From NCBI RefSeq assembly GCF_015140455.1, contig NZ_AP024094.1, positions 1,364,001 through 1,428,000 of the forward strand: a stretch of DNA of 64,000 nt, given 5' to 3'. The notes beneath the pieces were generated by a model that ran no database searches, had not been told where the DNA came from, and saw nothing but the letters and a program-made list of their open reading frames with translations. Shown piece after piece: positions 7,489 through 16,215 of the stretch (the stretch's first letter is position 1; each line of letters opens with the position of its first letter). Made by a program: the position numbers and the translations under genes. This DNA is from Jeongeupia sp. HS-3 (GTDB lineage: Bacteria; Pseudomonadota; Gammaproteobacteria; Burkholderiales; Chitinibacteraceae).

Positions 7489-10400
7489 ATGCCATCGACT
7501 GCGCCCACCGCGCCCTTTGATCTCACATTGAGCCATTTTGCCGACGAAACCCAGCTGGTTCGCCGCTTGCTGCCGTTGGCACGGCTATCCACCGAGGAAG
7601 ACACCCTGCTGCAACGCTACGCGCCGCTGATCACCGATCAGCTTCGCGAACAGCGCCGCCACGGCAACGGCATCGATGCGCTGCTGTCGGGCTTTCCACT
7701 CGGCAGCGACGCCGGCCGCGCACTCCTGACACTGGCCGAAGCGTTATTGCGCATTCCCGATACCGCCACCTGCGATCGGCTGATTACCGATCTGCTGCAT
7801 GCCGCCGATTGGAAACGGCTGGCGCATTCGGACTCCACCCTGGTGCGGCTGGCACGCTGGACACTCGAGCACGCGCGACACTGGAGCGAGCGCGAGTCGA
7901 CCGAACCACTGGTACGGCTGGGTCTGCGTGCAGCGATGCGTGAACTGGAGCGCCACTTCGTCATGGCCGAGCACATCGACGAGGCACTGGCCCGGCGTAA
8001 CCCGGCCTTTGCCTACTCTTTCGATATGCTCGGCGAGGCGGCGCAAACACAGGCCGATGCCGACCGCTATGACGCGGCCTATCGTCAGGCACTGCTGGCG
8101 CTTGCGAACGGCCACAATCCGGGCGGCGACAGCGTATCAATCAAGTTGTCCGCACTGCATCCACGCTACGAACCGCGGCAGGCCGAACGCGTTCATGCCG
8201 AGCTGTGGCCGCGGCTGCTGGCACTGGTACAACTGGCCCGCCAGCACGATCTGCCCATCACCATCGATGCGGAGGAAAGCGAGCGCTTGACGCTGGCGCT
8301 CTCCTTGTTCAAACGTCTGCTAGCCGAGCCAACGTTAGCGGAATGGGACGGTCTGGGCATTGCGGTGCAGGCCTATCAGAAGCGTGCACTGGCGCAAATC
8401 GACTGGCTGATCGAGCGCGCGCGCAGCCACAAACGGGTAATCAGCGTTCGACTTGTCAAGGGCGCGTACTGGGATAGCGAAATCAAGCAGGCTCAGGTCG
8501 AGGGCTGGCCCGACTATCCGGTATTCACGCGCAAATCGCATACGGATGTGTGTTTTCTCGCCTGCGCCCGCCGCCTGCTCGATGCGCCCGATGCGGTCTA
8601 CCCCCAGTTCGCCACCCACAACGCCTATACCGCGCTGGCGATTCACGCGATGGCTGCCGGCCGCCCGTTCGAATTCCAGTGCCTGTACGGCATGGGTGAG
8701 GCTCTTTACGCGTTGCTGCCCGGGCATGGCCTTCATTACCGTTGCCGCATCTATGCCCCGGTCGGCGAGTACGCCACGCTACTGCCCTACCTCATCCGGC
8801 GCCTGCTCGAAAACGGTGCCAACAATGCCTTTGTTCATCAATTGCTCGCCGATGACGAGCCGGCATCGGCGACCTGCGATCCCGTTGCCGATACCCTCAT
8901 GCACCCGGAGCCGACGCTCGCGCGGCCGCTTGTTCGTGTCGATGGTTCTATCCATGCCCCTGGCATCTGCTGGGGGGACGATCCGGCCATTCACGCGCTA
9001 CGGCGCACCTTGGGCTTTGCATCGACCGATACGCTGACCGCGGCGCCCACCCATCAGGCATCCAGCGCAACCCGCAACGGCCGGCCGGTTTACAGCCCGT
9101 TCCGGCCCGAACTATGCCTCGGCCATGCCATCAATCCGGCCGATGCCGATATCGATCTGGCACTGAACCGCGCCCGTGCGGTCGCGCCGGCGTGGGCCGC
9201 GACGCCGGTCAGCGAGCGCGCAGCCTTGCTGGAGGCCATCGCCGACGCACTGCTTGCCCGCCGCGATCAGCTGCTCAGACATCTGGTACACGAGGCCGGC
9301 AAAACCCTGGCGGATGCACTCGCTGAATGGCGAGAAGCCATCGATCTGTGCCGCTATTACGCAGCGGTGGCCCGCCACGACTGGATCGAACAAGGGCCGT
9401 CGCCGCTAGGGCCGGTCGCGGTCATCAGCCCGTGGAATTTCCCGCTGGCGATTTTCACCGGCCAGATCGCCGCAGCACTGGTTGCCGGCAACCCGGTGCT
9501 GGCCAAGCCTGCCGAACAAACACCGCTGATCGCCGCGCTGATCGTCGACGCCTGCCATGCCGCGGGCATTGATCGTGATGTATTGCAGCTTTTGCCCGGT
9601 GATGGCCAGGTCGGCGCGCTGCTCAGCGCCGATGCGCGCATCGCCGGCGTACTGTTTACCGGTTCGCTCGCCACTGCGCACGCCATCGGGCGCAATCTGG
9701 CAAGCCATGAACACCTGAGCACACTGATTGCCGAAACCGGTGGCATCAACACGATGATCGCCGATACTTCGGCCTTGCCCGAACATCTGATTCGCGATGC
9801 AATCACCAGCGCCTTCAATAGCGCCGGGCAGCGTTGTTCGGCTTTGCGCCTGCTGTGTCTGCCGCAAGCCACCGTCCCGGCACTGATTGCCCGCCTGCGC
9901 GCGGCCATGGCCGAGCTGCGACTCGGTGATCCGGCCGCACTCGGCACCGATCTGGGACCACTGATCTCGATCGACGCCAACACGCAGATGCACACCGCGA
10001 CCTCGGCCCTGCATCGCGCCGGCTATCCCGGCCATCAGTACGGTCAGCTGGAAGGCTTTATCCCCGAAAACATGGCCGCGCCGACACTGATCGAAGTCGA
10101 CCGCCCGGATGCGCTCCCTAGTGACATTTTCGGCCCGGTGCTCGCGGTACTGCCCTACGCGCCGGAGAATCTGGACGCAGTATTACGTGGCGTGAACACG
10201 CTGGGCTATGGCCTTACCCTCGCCATCCACAGCCGTTGCCCGAGCTTTATCGATACCGTGATCGAGCGAGTGCAGGTCGGCAACGTCTACGTCAATCGCA
10301 ACCAGATTGGCGCAGTGGTCGGCTCACAACCGTTTGGCGGCCGACGCCTGTCGGGCACCGGGCCCAAGGCCGGCGGCCCCTGGCTGATCTGGCGGCTGAC

Positions 10401-10983
10401 GCAGCATGGTGATCCCTGCCATGCCGGCCCCATTGATGCCACGACACAGACGCTTGCCGCCACGCTGCGCGAATTGGCCAATCAATGCGATGCCGATGAA
10501 GCCGCGGTCCTGCTCGGGCTGATCGACGATTACGCCGCGCGCTCGCCTATCGGCCGCAGCCGCGCGCTACCCGGCCCCACCGGCGAGCACAACACGCTGG
10601 GTTATCAGCCGCGCGGGGCGATTGCCTGCATGGCATCGAGCATCGGCGCATTGCGCCAACAGCTCGTGGTGGCCATCCTGACCGGTAACACCGCCGTACT
10701 GGCAGACACTGCCGAGCTGGGCGTCTGGTACAGGGCGCTCGGCGCGTGCTGTCATCCGGTGCCCGATCCGCTGGCCTTGCCAATCGCTGCCTGTCTGTGT
10801 GTGACGCAACCAAGTGTTGCATTCAAACAGCAACTGGCCCGGCGAGACGGCCCTATCGTCGACATCATCATGCCGACGCCGCAAGGCCATTACCCGCTCT
10901 ATCGGCTTGTCAGCGAATTGGCAGTGTCGGTCAATACCGCCGCAGCCGGCGGTAACGCGGATTTGCTCGCAGCAAGCGAATAA
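7489..10983 (+). CDS. putA: Bifunctional proline dehydrogenase / L-glutamate-5-semialdehyde dehydrogenase
   Basis: A 1164-residue PutA that oxidises proline to glutamate. The FAD-dependent proline dehydrogenase domain (about residues 150-460) has SVRLVKGAYWD near residue 317 and FATHNAYT. The NAD-dependent aldehyde dehydrogenase domain (about 530-960) has ISPWNFPLAI, ETGGIN near 748 and catalytic Cys in NSAGQRCSALR near 783. It ends with the PutA signature GSQPFGGRRLSGTGPKAGGP. A further ~190-residue C-terminal domain follows, as in long PutA proteins without regulatory function. There is no N-terminal ribbon-helix-helix, so it cannot repress its own gene as E. coli PutA does. The ribosome site before 7489 is weak. 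Confidence 0.94.
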   Translation: MPSTAPTAPFDLTLSHFADETQLVRRLLPLARLSTEEDTLLQRYAPLITDQLREQRRHGNGIDALLSGFPLGSDAGRALLTLAEALLRIPDTATCDRLITDLLHAADWKRLAHSDSTLVRLARWTLEHARHWSERESTEPLVRLGLRAAMRELERHFVMAEHIDEALARRNPAFAYSFDMLGEAAQTQADADRYDAAYRQALLALANGHNPGGDSVSIKLSALHPRYEPRQAERVHAELWPRLLALVQLARQHDLPITIDAEESERLTLALSLFKRLLAEPTLAEWDGLGIAVQAYQKRALAQIDWLIERARSHKRVISVRLVKGAYWDSEIKQAQVEGWPDYPVFTRKSHTDVCFLACARRLLDAPDAVYPQFATHNAYTALAIHAMAAGRPFEFQCLYGMGEALYALLPGHGLHYRCRIYAPVGEYATLLPYLIRRLLENGANNAFVHQLLADDEPASATCDPVADTLMHPEPTLARPLVRVDGSIHAPGICWGDDPAIHALRRTLGFASTDTLTAAPTHQASSATRNGRPVYSPFRPELCLGHAINPADADIDLALNRARAVAPAWAATPVSERAALLEAIADALLARRDQLLRHLVHEAGKTLADALAEWREAIDLCRYYAAVARHDWIEQGPSPLGPVAVISPWNFPLAIFTGQIAAALVAGNPVLAKPAEQTPLIAALIVDACHAAGIDRDVLQLLPGDGQVGALLSADARIAGVLFTGSLATAHAIGRNLASHEHLSTLIAETGGINTMIADTSALPEHLIRDAITSAFNSAGQRCSALRLLCLPQATVPALIARLRAAMAELRLGDPAALGTDLGPLISIDANTQMHTATSALHRAGYPGHQYGQLEGFIPENMAAPTLIEVDRPDALPSDIFGPVLAVLPYAPENLDAVLRGVNTLGYGLTLAIHSRCPSFIDTVIERVQVGNVYVNRNQIGAVVGSQPFGGRRLSGTGPKAGGPWLIWRLTQHGDPCHAGPIDATTQTLAATLRELANQCDADEAAVLLGLIDDYAARSPIGRSRALPGPTGEHNTLGYQPRGAIACMASSIGALRQQLVVAILTGNTAVLADTAELGVWYRALGACCHPVPDPLALPIAACLCVTQPSVAFKQQLARRDGPIVDIIMPTPQGHYPLYRLVSELAVSVNTAAAGGNADLLAASE

Positions 10984-11308
10984 ATCGTTCGTTTGAAACT
11001 ACTGTTGTATTGCTCGCTGACAAATGCGTCAGCGGGCCTTCTTGTGCCATGCCATCCGTACTAATGCGCCACTGCGCAAGTAAGGGAAAGCCACAGGTAT
11101 TGACGGCTTGACGTGCGCATGTAAGTTTTCGCCACCAACTGCTACGGTAATAATCACGTAGAACTGCACCGCTCTGACCCGAGGACCACAAATCGCTCGG
11201 CAGGCGGTGACCCCCGCGTCCCACCGGATACGGCCGGGCCAGGATCGATGATCCGGCGCCCGATCAGGCAGCACCCCGCAAAGCTATAACCTCCTCGAGG
11301 ACCCTACG
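10984..11308. other. Intergenic leader of the livHMGF operon
   Basis: 325 bp between putA and livH with no credible gene. It should contain the livHMGF promoter. I found no convincing -35/-10 pair and no terminator hairpin for putA. CTCGAGGA at 11294-11301 is the livH ribosome site. Confidence 0.5.
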
Positions 11309-12238
11309 GTGGACATCTTTCTGCAACAAATCATTAACGGCCTGGTCGTCGGCAGCATTTATGCGCTGATCGCACTGGGCTACACCATGGTGTACGGCAT
11401 CATGCAGCTGATCAATTTCGCCCACGGCGAAATCGTCATGATCGGCGCGATGGTCACCATCACCTGCATCAATATGCTGGTCGGCGCCGGCGTCAACCTG
11501 CCCGGGCCGCTGTTGCTGCTGGCTGGCCTGTTGATGGCGATTCCGGTATCGATGCTGCTCGGCTACACGATCGAGAAAGTCGCCTACCGGCCCTTGCGCA
11601 AAGCGCCGCGCCTGGCACCGCTGATCACCGCGATTGGCGTCTCCATCGTGCTGCAACAGGTGGCGATGCTGATCTGGGGCCGCAATTACCGGCCGTTCCC
11701 GAGCATTCTGCCGACCACGGTGCATGACTTCTTCGGTGCCGCGATCACCGACCTGCAGGTCGTCATCGTCGTGCTGTCGCTGGTGCTGATGGCCGGGCTG
11801 TTCTGGCTGATCGAAAAAACCCGCCTTGGCCGTGCGATGCGCGCCACCGCACAAAATCCGGAAGTCGCCGGGCTCATGGGTGTGAACATCAATACGGTGA
11901 TCTCGATGACCTTCGTCATCGGTTCGTCGCTCGGCGCCGTCGCCGGGGTGATGGTCGCCGCCAACTATGACCAGGCCCACGCCTATATGGGCTTCATGAT
12001 CGGCCTGAAAGCGTTTACCGCCGCGGTGCTCGGCGGCATCGGCAACCTCGGCGGCGCCGTCGTCGGCGGCCTGCTGCTCGGGATCATCGAAAGCCTGGGC
12101 TCGGGCTATCTGGGCGATCTGACCGGCGGTTTCCTCGGCAGCCACTACAAGGACATCTTCGCCTTCGTCGTGCTGATCGCGGTGCTGGTGTTCCGTCCCT
12201 CCGGCCTGCTGGGCGAACGCGTCGCCGAGCGCGCTTGA
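11309..12238 (+). CDS. livH: Branched-chain amino-acid ABC transporter permease LivH
   Basis: A 309-residue inner-membrane permease with about eight hydrophobic segments and the family N-terminus QIINGLVVGSIYALIALGYTMVYGI. The conserved GLMGVNINTVI loop and GLKAFTAAVLGGIGNLGGA motif contact the ATPases. The start is GTG at 11309, placed 7 bp after CGAGGA. It is the first of four tightly linked genes (livHMGF) that together form the membrane and ATPase parts of the importer; the binding protein gene is separate, at 6099. Confidence 0.94.
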   Translation: MDIFLQQIINGLVVGSIYALIALGYTMVYGIMQLINFAHGEIVMIGAMVTITCINMLVGAGVNLPGPLLLLAGLLMAIPVSMLLGYTIEKVAYRPLRKAPRLAPLITAIGVSIVLQQVAMLIWGRNYRPFPSILPTTVHDFFGAAITDLQVVIVVLSLVLMAGLFWLIEKTRLGRAMRATAQNPEVAGLMGVNINTVISMTFVIGSSLGAVAGVMVAANYDQAHAYMGFMIGLKAFTAAVLGGIGNLGGAVVGGLLLGIIESLGSGYLGDLTGGFLGSHYKDIFAFVVLIAVLVFRPSGLLGERVAERA

Positions 12239-12255
12239 GATCCGGGGAGAAAAAC

Positions 12256-13401
12256 ATGCACATCAAAAAACTATCTACCCAGCAGATCGTCATCTTCGCG
12301 GCTCTGGCGGTGGTGCTGGCGGTCCTGCCGTGGGCGGTGACAGGCGGTTTCGAGAACGGCAAGTCGTGGCTGCGGGCGGTCGATTTCGCCCTGCTCTACA
12401 TCATGCTGGCCTTGGGGCTCAACATCGTTGTCGGCTTTGCCGGCCTGCTCGACCTGGGCTACATCGCCTTCTATGCCGTCGGCGCGTACACCTTCGCACT
12501 GCTGAACTCGCCGCATCTGGCGCAGGTACTGCCGGAGTGGCTGATGCACCCGCCGCTGCTGGTGATGCTCTTGATCGCCGCCTGCGTCGCCGGCTTGTTC
12601 GGCGTGCTGCTGGGGACGCCAACGCTGAAACTGCGCGGTGACTATCTGGCGATCGTGACGCTGGGCTTCGGCGAAATCATCCGCATTTTCCTCAACAACC
12701 TCGACCGCCCGGTCAATATCACCAACGGCCCGCAAGGCATCAACAACATCAGCAAGGTCAATATCGCCGGCTACGATCTGGGCCGGCCGATCGAGTGGTT
12801 CGGGCTACGGTTCGAGACCGTCCACCTGTACTACTACCTGATCCTGGCGTTCTGCTGCCTGATCATTTTCGTGAGTCTGCGGCTGCAACGCTCGCGCATC
12901 GGCCGCGCCTGGGTGGCGATCCGCGAGGATGAAATCGCCGCCAACGCCATGGGCATCAATACCCGTAACGTCAAACTGCTGGCGTTTGCGATGGGCGCAT
13001 CGTTCGGCGGTGTCTCGGGCGCGCTGTTCGCCAGCTTCCAGGGCTTCGTGTCGCCGGAATCGTTCGTGCTGATGGAATCGATCATGGTGCTGTGCATGGT
13101 CGTACTCGGCGGCATGGGGCATATCCCTGGCGTCATCCTCGGCGCCATCCTGGTGTCGATCGCGCCGGAAGTGCTGCGCGATGTGATCAACCCGCTGCAG
13201 AACGCCGTGTTCGGCAAGCGCGTGGTCGATCCGGAAAACCTGCGCATGCTGATTTTTGGTCTGGCGATGATCACCATCATGCTGCTGCGCCCCGAAGGCC
13301 TCTGGCCATCCAGACGCCGTGCCGCCGAGCTGCACCCGGAGCAGGACATCATCGGGCAAGAGAAAGCCAGCCTGCAAGACGCGGAGCGTAACCATGACTA
13401 A
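12256..13401 (+). CDS. livM: Branched-chain amino-acid ABC transporter permease LivM
   Basis: A 381-residue permease partner of LivH. Signature stretches are LLYIMLALGLNIVVGFAGLLDLGYIAFYAVGAY and LRGDYLAIVTLGFGEIIRI, shared with E. coli LivM. The ATG at 12256 follows GGGGAGA, which I prefer to an upstream in-frame TTG. The stop overlaps the livG start by 8 bp (13394-13401), indicating coupled translation. Confidence 0.94.
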   Translation: MHIKKLSTQQIVIFAALAVVLAVLPWAVTGGFENGKSWLRAVDFALLYIMLALGLNIVVGFAGLLDLGYIAFYAVGAYTFALLNSPHLAQVLPEWLMHPPLLVMLLIAACVAGLFGVLLGTPTLKLRGDYLAIVTLGFGEIIRIFLNNLDRPVNITNGPQGINNISKVNIAGYDLGRPIEWFGLRFETVHLYYYLILAFCCLIIFVSLRLQRSRIGRAWVAIREDEIAANAMGINTRNVKLLAFAMGASFGGVSGALFASFQGFVSPESFVLMESIMVLCMVVLGGMGHIPGVILGAILVSIAPEVLRDVINPLQNAVFGKRVVDPENLRMLIFGLAMITIMLLRPEGLWPSRRRAAELHPEQDIIGQEKASLQDAERNHD

Positions 13402-14167
13402 TCCCGTTCTTCTGCAAATCGAAGGCATACACAAACGCTTCGGCGGGCTGCACGCGCTCAACGATGTGAGCCTGACGATCCATTCCGGCGAGATCTACGG
13501 CCTGATCGGCCCGAACGGCGCCGGCAAGACCACGCTGTTCAACGTGCTGACCGGCTTGTATCAGCCCGACGAAGGCCGGTTCAGCTTCAACGGCAAAAAC
13601 CTGTTCCGCCAGAAACCTTATGTGGTGGTCGACTCCGGCATCGCCCGCACCTTCCAGAACATCCGGCTGTTCGCCAATATGACGGCGCTGGAAAACGTCA
13701 TGGTCGGCCAGCATGTGCGCACCCGAGCCGGCGTGTTCGGCGCGGTCTTCCGCGGCCCGAAGGCGCGCGCCGAAGAAGCAACGATTGCGGCTCGCGCCCA
13801 AGAGCTGCTCGATTACGTCGGCATCGGCAAGCGCAAGGATGATCTAGCGCGCAACCTCAGCTACGGCGATCAGCGCCGGCTGGAAATTGCCCGCGCGCTG
13901 GCGACCAGACCCACGCTGCTGGCGCTGGACGAACCCGCCGCCGGGATGAACCCGAAGGAAACCGACCAGCTCAAGGCGCTGATGGAGAAAATCCGCGGCG
14001 ACGGCGTCACCATCCTGCTGATCGAACACGACGTGAAGCTGATGATGGGTCTGTGCGACCGCATCGCCGTGCTCGACTACGGCAAGAAAATCGCCGAAGG
14101 CATCCCTGAAAAAGTGAAGAACGACCCACGCGTGATCGAGGCCTACCTCGGCGTCGCGCCGGAATAA
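13394..14167 (+). CDS. livG: Branched-chain amino-acid ABC transporter ATPase LivG
   Basis: 257 residues. Walker A is GPNGAGKTT, the signature region reads LSYGDQRRLEIARAL and Walker B is LLALDEPAAGM, followed by the H-loop LIEHD. The subfamily marker ARTFQNIRLFANMTALENV is typical of LivG. It overlaps livM and is followed 11 bp later by livF; LivG and LivF form the ATPase heterodimer of the importer. Confidence 0.95.
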   Translation: MTNPVLLQIEGIHKRFGGLHALNDVSLTIHSGEIYGLIGPNGAGKTTLFNVLTGLYQPDEGRFSFNGKNLFRQKPYVVVDSGIARTFQNIRLFANMTALENVMVGQHVRTRAGVFGAVFRGPKARAEEATIAARAQELLDYVGIGKRKDDLARNLSYGDQRRLEIARALATRPTLLALDEPAAGMNPKETDQLKALMEKIRGDGVTILLIEHDVKLMMGLCDRIAVLDYGKKIAEGIPEKVKNDPRVIEAYLGVAPE

Positions 14168-14178
14168 GAGTCCATGCC

Positions 14179-14892
14179 ATGAACCCACTCCTCGAAATCA
14201 AAGATCTCAAAGTGGCCTACGGCGGCATCCATGCCGTCAAGGGCATCGACCTCAACATCAAACAGGGTGAACTCGTCGCGCTGATCGGCGCCAACGGTGC
14301 CGGCAAGAGCACCACGCTGAAAACGCTGGTCGGCATGGTCAAACCGGCGGCCGGTGAAATCCGCTTCGACGGCAAGTCGACGGCCAAGCTCGCGCCGTAC
14401 GATTACGTCGGCCAGGGGCTGGTACTGGTGCCCGAAGGCCGCGGTATCTTTGGCCGGCTCACGGTCGAAGAAAACCTGCAGATGGGCGCCTACGTGCGCA
14501 ACGACAAGGCCGAGATCGCCAACGACGTCGAGCGCGTTTTCAGCCTGTTCCCGCGGCTGAAAGAGCGCCGGGCGCAACTGGCCGGCACGCTCTCAGGCGG
14601 CGAACAGCAGATGGTGGCGATCGGCCGGGCGATGATGAGCCGACCCAAGCTGCTGCTGCTGGACGAACCGTCGATGGGGCTGGCACCGATCATCGTGCAG
14701 AAGATCTTCGAGATCATCCGCATGATCGCCGCCGAGGGGGTCACCATGCTGCTGGTCGAGCAGAACGCCAAGCTGGCGCTGCAAACCGCCGACCGTGGCT
14801 ATGTGATGGAATCAGGCCGGATCACGCTCGCCGACAGCGCGGCCAAGCTGCTGGCCAACGAGAAAATCCAGCAGGCATATCTGGGCGAGTAA
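14179..14892 (+). CDS. livF: Branched-chain amino-acid ABC transporter ATPase LivF
   Basis: 237 residues, usual LivF length. Walker A GANGAGKST, LivF-type insert VPEGRGIFGRLTVEENLQMG, signature LSGGEQQMVAIGRAM, Walker B LLLLDEPSMGL and H-loop-type LVEQN are all present. It is the last gene of livHMGF and is followed by a strong terminator. Confidence 0.95.
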   Translation: MNPLLEIKDLKVAYGGIHAVKGIDLNIKQGELVALIGANGAGKSTTLKTLVGMVKPAAGEIRFDGKSTAKLAPYDYVGQGLVLVPEGRGIFGRLTVEENLQMGAYVRNDKAEIANDVERVFSLFPRLKERRAQLAGTLSGGEQQMVAIGRAMMSRPKLLLLDEPSMGLAPIIVQKIFEIIRMIAAEGVTMLLVEQNAKLALQTADRGYVMESGRITLADSAAKLLANEKIQQAYLGE

Positions 14893-14915
14893 AATCGGCC
14901 GGATGTCACGCCACC

Positions 14916-14944
14916 ACGGGCCGCTTGATGCGGCCCGTATTTTT
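14916..14944 (+). terminator. Intrinsic terminator after livF
   Basis: Hairpin ACGGGCCGC-TTGAT-GCGGCCCGT followed by ATTTTT. It closes the livHMGF operon 24 bp after the livF stop. Confidence 0.85.
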
Positions 14945-14954
14945 GAGTCCGACC

Positions 14955-15674
14955 ATGCCCGCACCCGCCTTTCTGGCCAAGGCCGCCCTCTCGGCCCTGT
15001 TGCTGCCGCCGACAAACGGCCTGATCCTCATCCTTGCCGGCGCGTACTGGCTGCGCCGCCGGCCATGGCTCGGTCGCAGTCTGATCGGCGCCGGCGTGCT
15101 GCTGATTTACGCGCTGTCGACCCCGCTACTCGCCAACGCCCTGATGCGCCGGCTCGAACCGCCGCCGCTCGCCCCTGCGGCGCTGGCGCAGGCCGACGCC
15201 ATCGTCTGCCTCGGTGGCGGCAAGCGTTTCGGCGCCTACGACGAGTCGGGCGGCGAAGCGGTCAACAACGCCACACTGGTACGACTGCGCTACTGCGCCC
15301 GCCTCGCCCGGCAAAGCAAGCTGCCGGTACTGGTATCGGGCGGTGCGCCGCTCGGCGGTATCGCCGAGGCGACGCTGATGGCGCGAACGCTGAACGATGA
15401 CTTCGGCGTGCAAGCACGTTGGGTTGAAAGCAGCTCGGACGACACCTTGGACAACGCCAAGCTCAGCGCCAGGCTGCTACTGCCAGCGCATCGGCGCATC
15501 GTTCTGGTCAGCCAGGCCTGGCACCTGCGCCGCGCGGCCCCGGCCTTCACCACCGCCGGCTTCGCCGTGACCCCGGCCGGCACCGATTACGCCAATCGGG
15601 AGCCGTTCAGCGCGCTGTCGCTGCTTCCCAAGGATAGAGCCCTGTATGCCAGCAGCACGGCCTGCGCGAGCTGA
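14955..15674 (+). CDS. YdcF/ElyC-like DUF218 membrane protein, 3' end apparently frameshifted
   Basis: A 239-residue DUF218 protein of the YdcF/SanA/ElyC group, linked in E. coli to cell-envelope integrity. Residues 1-60 form two membrane segments, followed by the periplasmic DUF218 domain with ADAIVCLGGGKR, LPVLVSGGAP, and RIVLVSQAWHLRRAAPAF. The reading frame ends in an atypical STACAS. One frame over, at 15653-15709, the DNA encodes HGLRELIGLLWYNIRRG, which matches the conserved family C-terminus. A one-base loss near 15650 therefore seems to have removed the proper tail, either in the genome or in the assembly. Confidence 0.78.
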   Translation: MPAPAFLAKAALSALLLPPTNGLILILAGAYWLRRRPWLGRSLIGAGVLLIYALSTPLLANALMRRLEPPPLAPAALAQADAIVCLGGGKRFGAYDESGGEAVNNATLVRLRYCARLARQSKLPVLVSGGAPLGGIAEATLMARTLNDDFGVQARWVESSSDDTLDNAKLSARLLLPAHRRIVLVSQAWHLRRAAPAFTTAGFAVTPAGTDYANREPFSALSLLPKDRALYASSTACAS

Positions 15675-15709
15675 TCGGGCTACTTTGGTACAACATCCGG
15701 CGCGGTTGA
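15653..15709 (+). pseudogene. Out-of-frame C-terminal tail of the YdcF-like gene
   Basis: This segment encodes QHGLRELIGLLWYNIRRG and a stop in a frame different from the upstream gene. The family C-terminus normally ends in an (L/H)E-x-(L/I)G-x-LWY pattern, so this is the lost end of the preceding protein, not a separate gene. Adding one base around 15650 would restore a protein of about 250 residues. Confidence 0.7.
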
Positions 15710-15783
15710 ACGGCAAGCGCTACGGCTGCGCTTACAATCGCCTGCAAACCTGAGAACCAGGGATCAAGGAGAGGAGAAAAAAC

Positions 15784-16161
15784 ATGATCAAACACTGTCT
15801 ACCTGCCTTCGCACTGCTCATCCTGCTGAGCGGCTGCGAGCCGGCCCCTATCGCCCCGGATACGCCGCGTACCGCTGCCGCCAGTAGTGTCGCCAACGCC
15901 GCGCTCCAGCGCATGGATGAACAGCGTGCCAAGAACCCGCTACTGAACGTACCGCCTCAGGTCTTTCTGGAGGTGATTGGTGATTGCGGCGAAAAACTCT
16001 TCGGCAGCACCCCGGATGCCGGGGCCGCACCCACATGCCTTGCATCCATCCGCGCGGCGGCAAGCAAGGCCGGGCTGGGTGAGATCAGCGATGCGCAAAT
16101 GGCCGAACCCTATATCGCCGAGCGTTGGCACAGCGAAATGGCCAAAGCAGCCCAACACTGA
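15784..16161 (+). CDS. Small lipoprotein of unknown function
   Basis: 125 residues with a good ribosome site (AAGGAGAGGAG). A short basic/hydrophobic signal ends in lipobox LSGC, Cys at residue 18. The mature part is Ala-rich and contains two further cysteines (DCGEKLF, TCLASI) that could form a disulfide in the periplasm. I do not recognise the family. It has its own terminator and faces the convergent parvulin gene. Confidence 0.7.
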   Translation: MIKHCLPAFALLILLSGCEPAPIAPDTPRTAAASSVANAALQRMDEQRAKNPLLNVPPQVFLEVIGDCGEKLFGSTPDAGAAPTCLASIRAAASKAGLGEISDAQMAEPYIAERWHSEMAKAAQH

Positions 16162-16173
16162 AACGCGCGTAAT

Positions 16174-16201
16174 AAAAACCCCGCCTGAGCGGGGTTTTTT
16201 T
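16174..16201. terminator. Bidirectional intrinsic terminator
   Basis: AAAAACCCCGC-CTGA-GCGGGGTTTTTTT, symmetrical. It lies between the lipoprotein gene and the convergent parvulin gene and can end both transcripts. Confidence 0.88.
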
Positions 16202-16215
16202 CGGGTACGGCAGGT

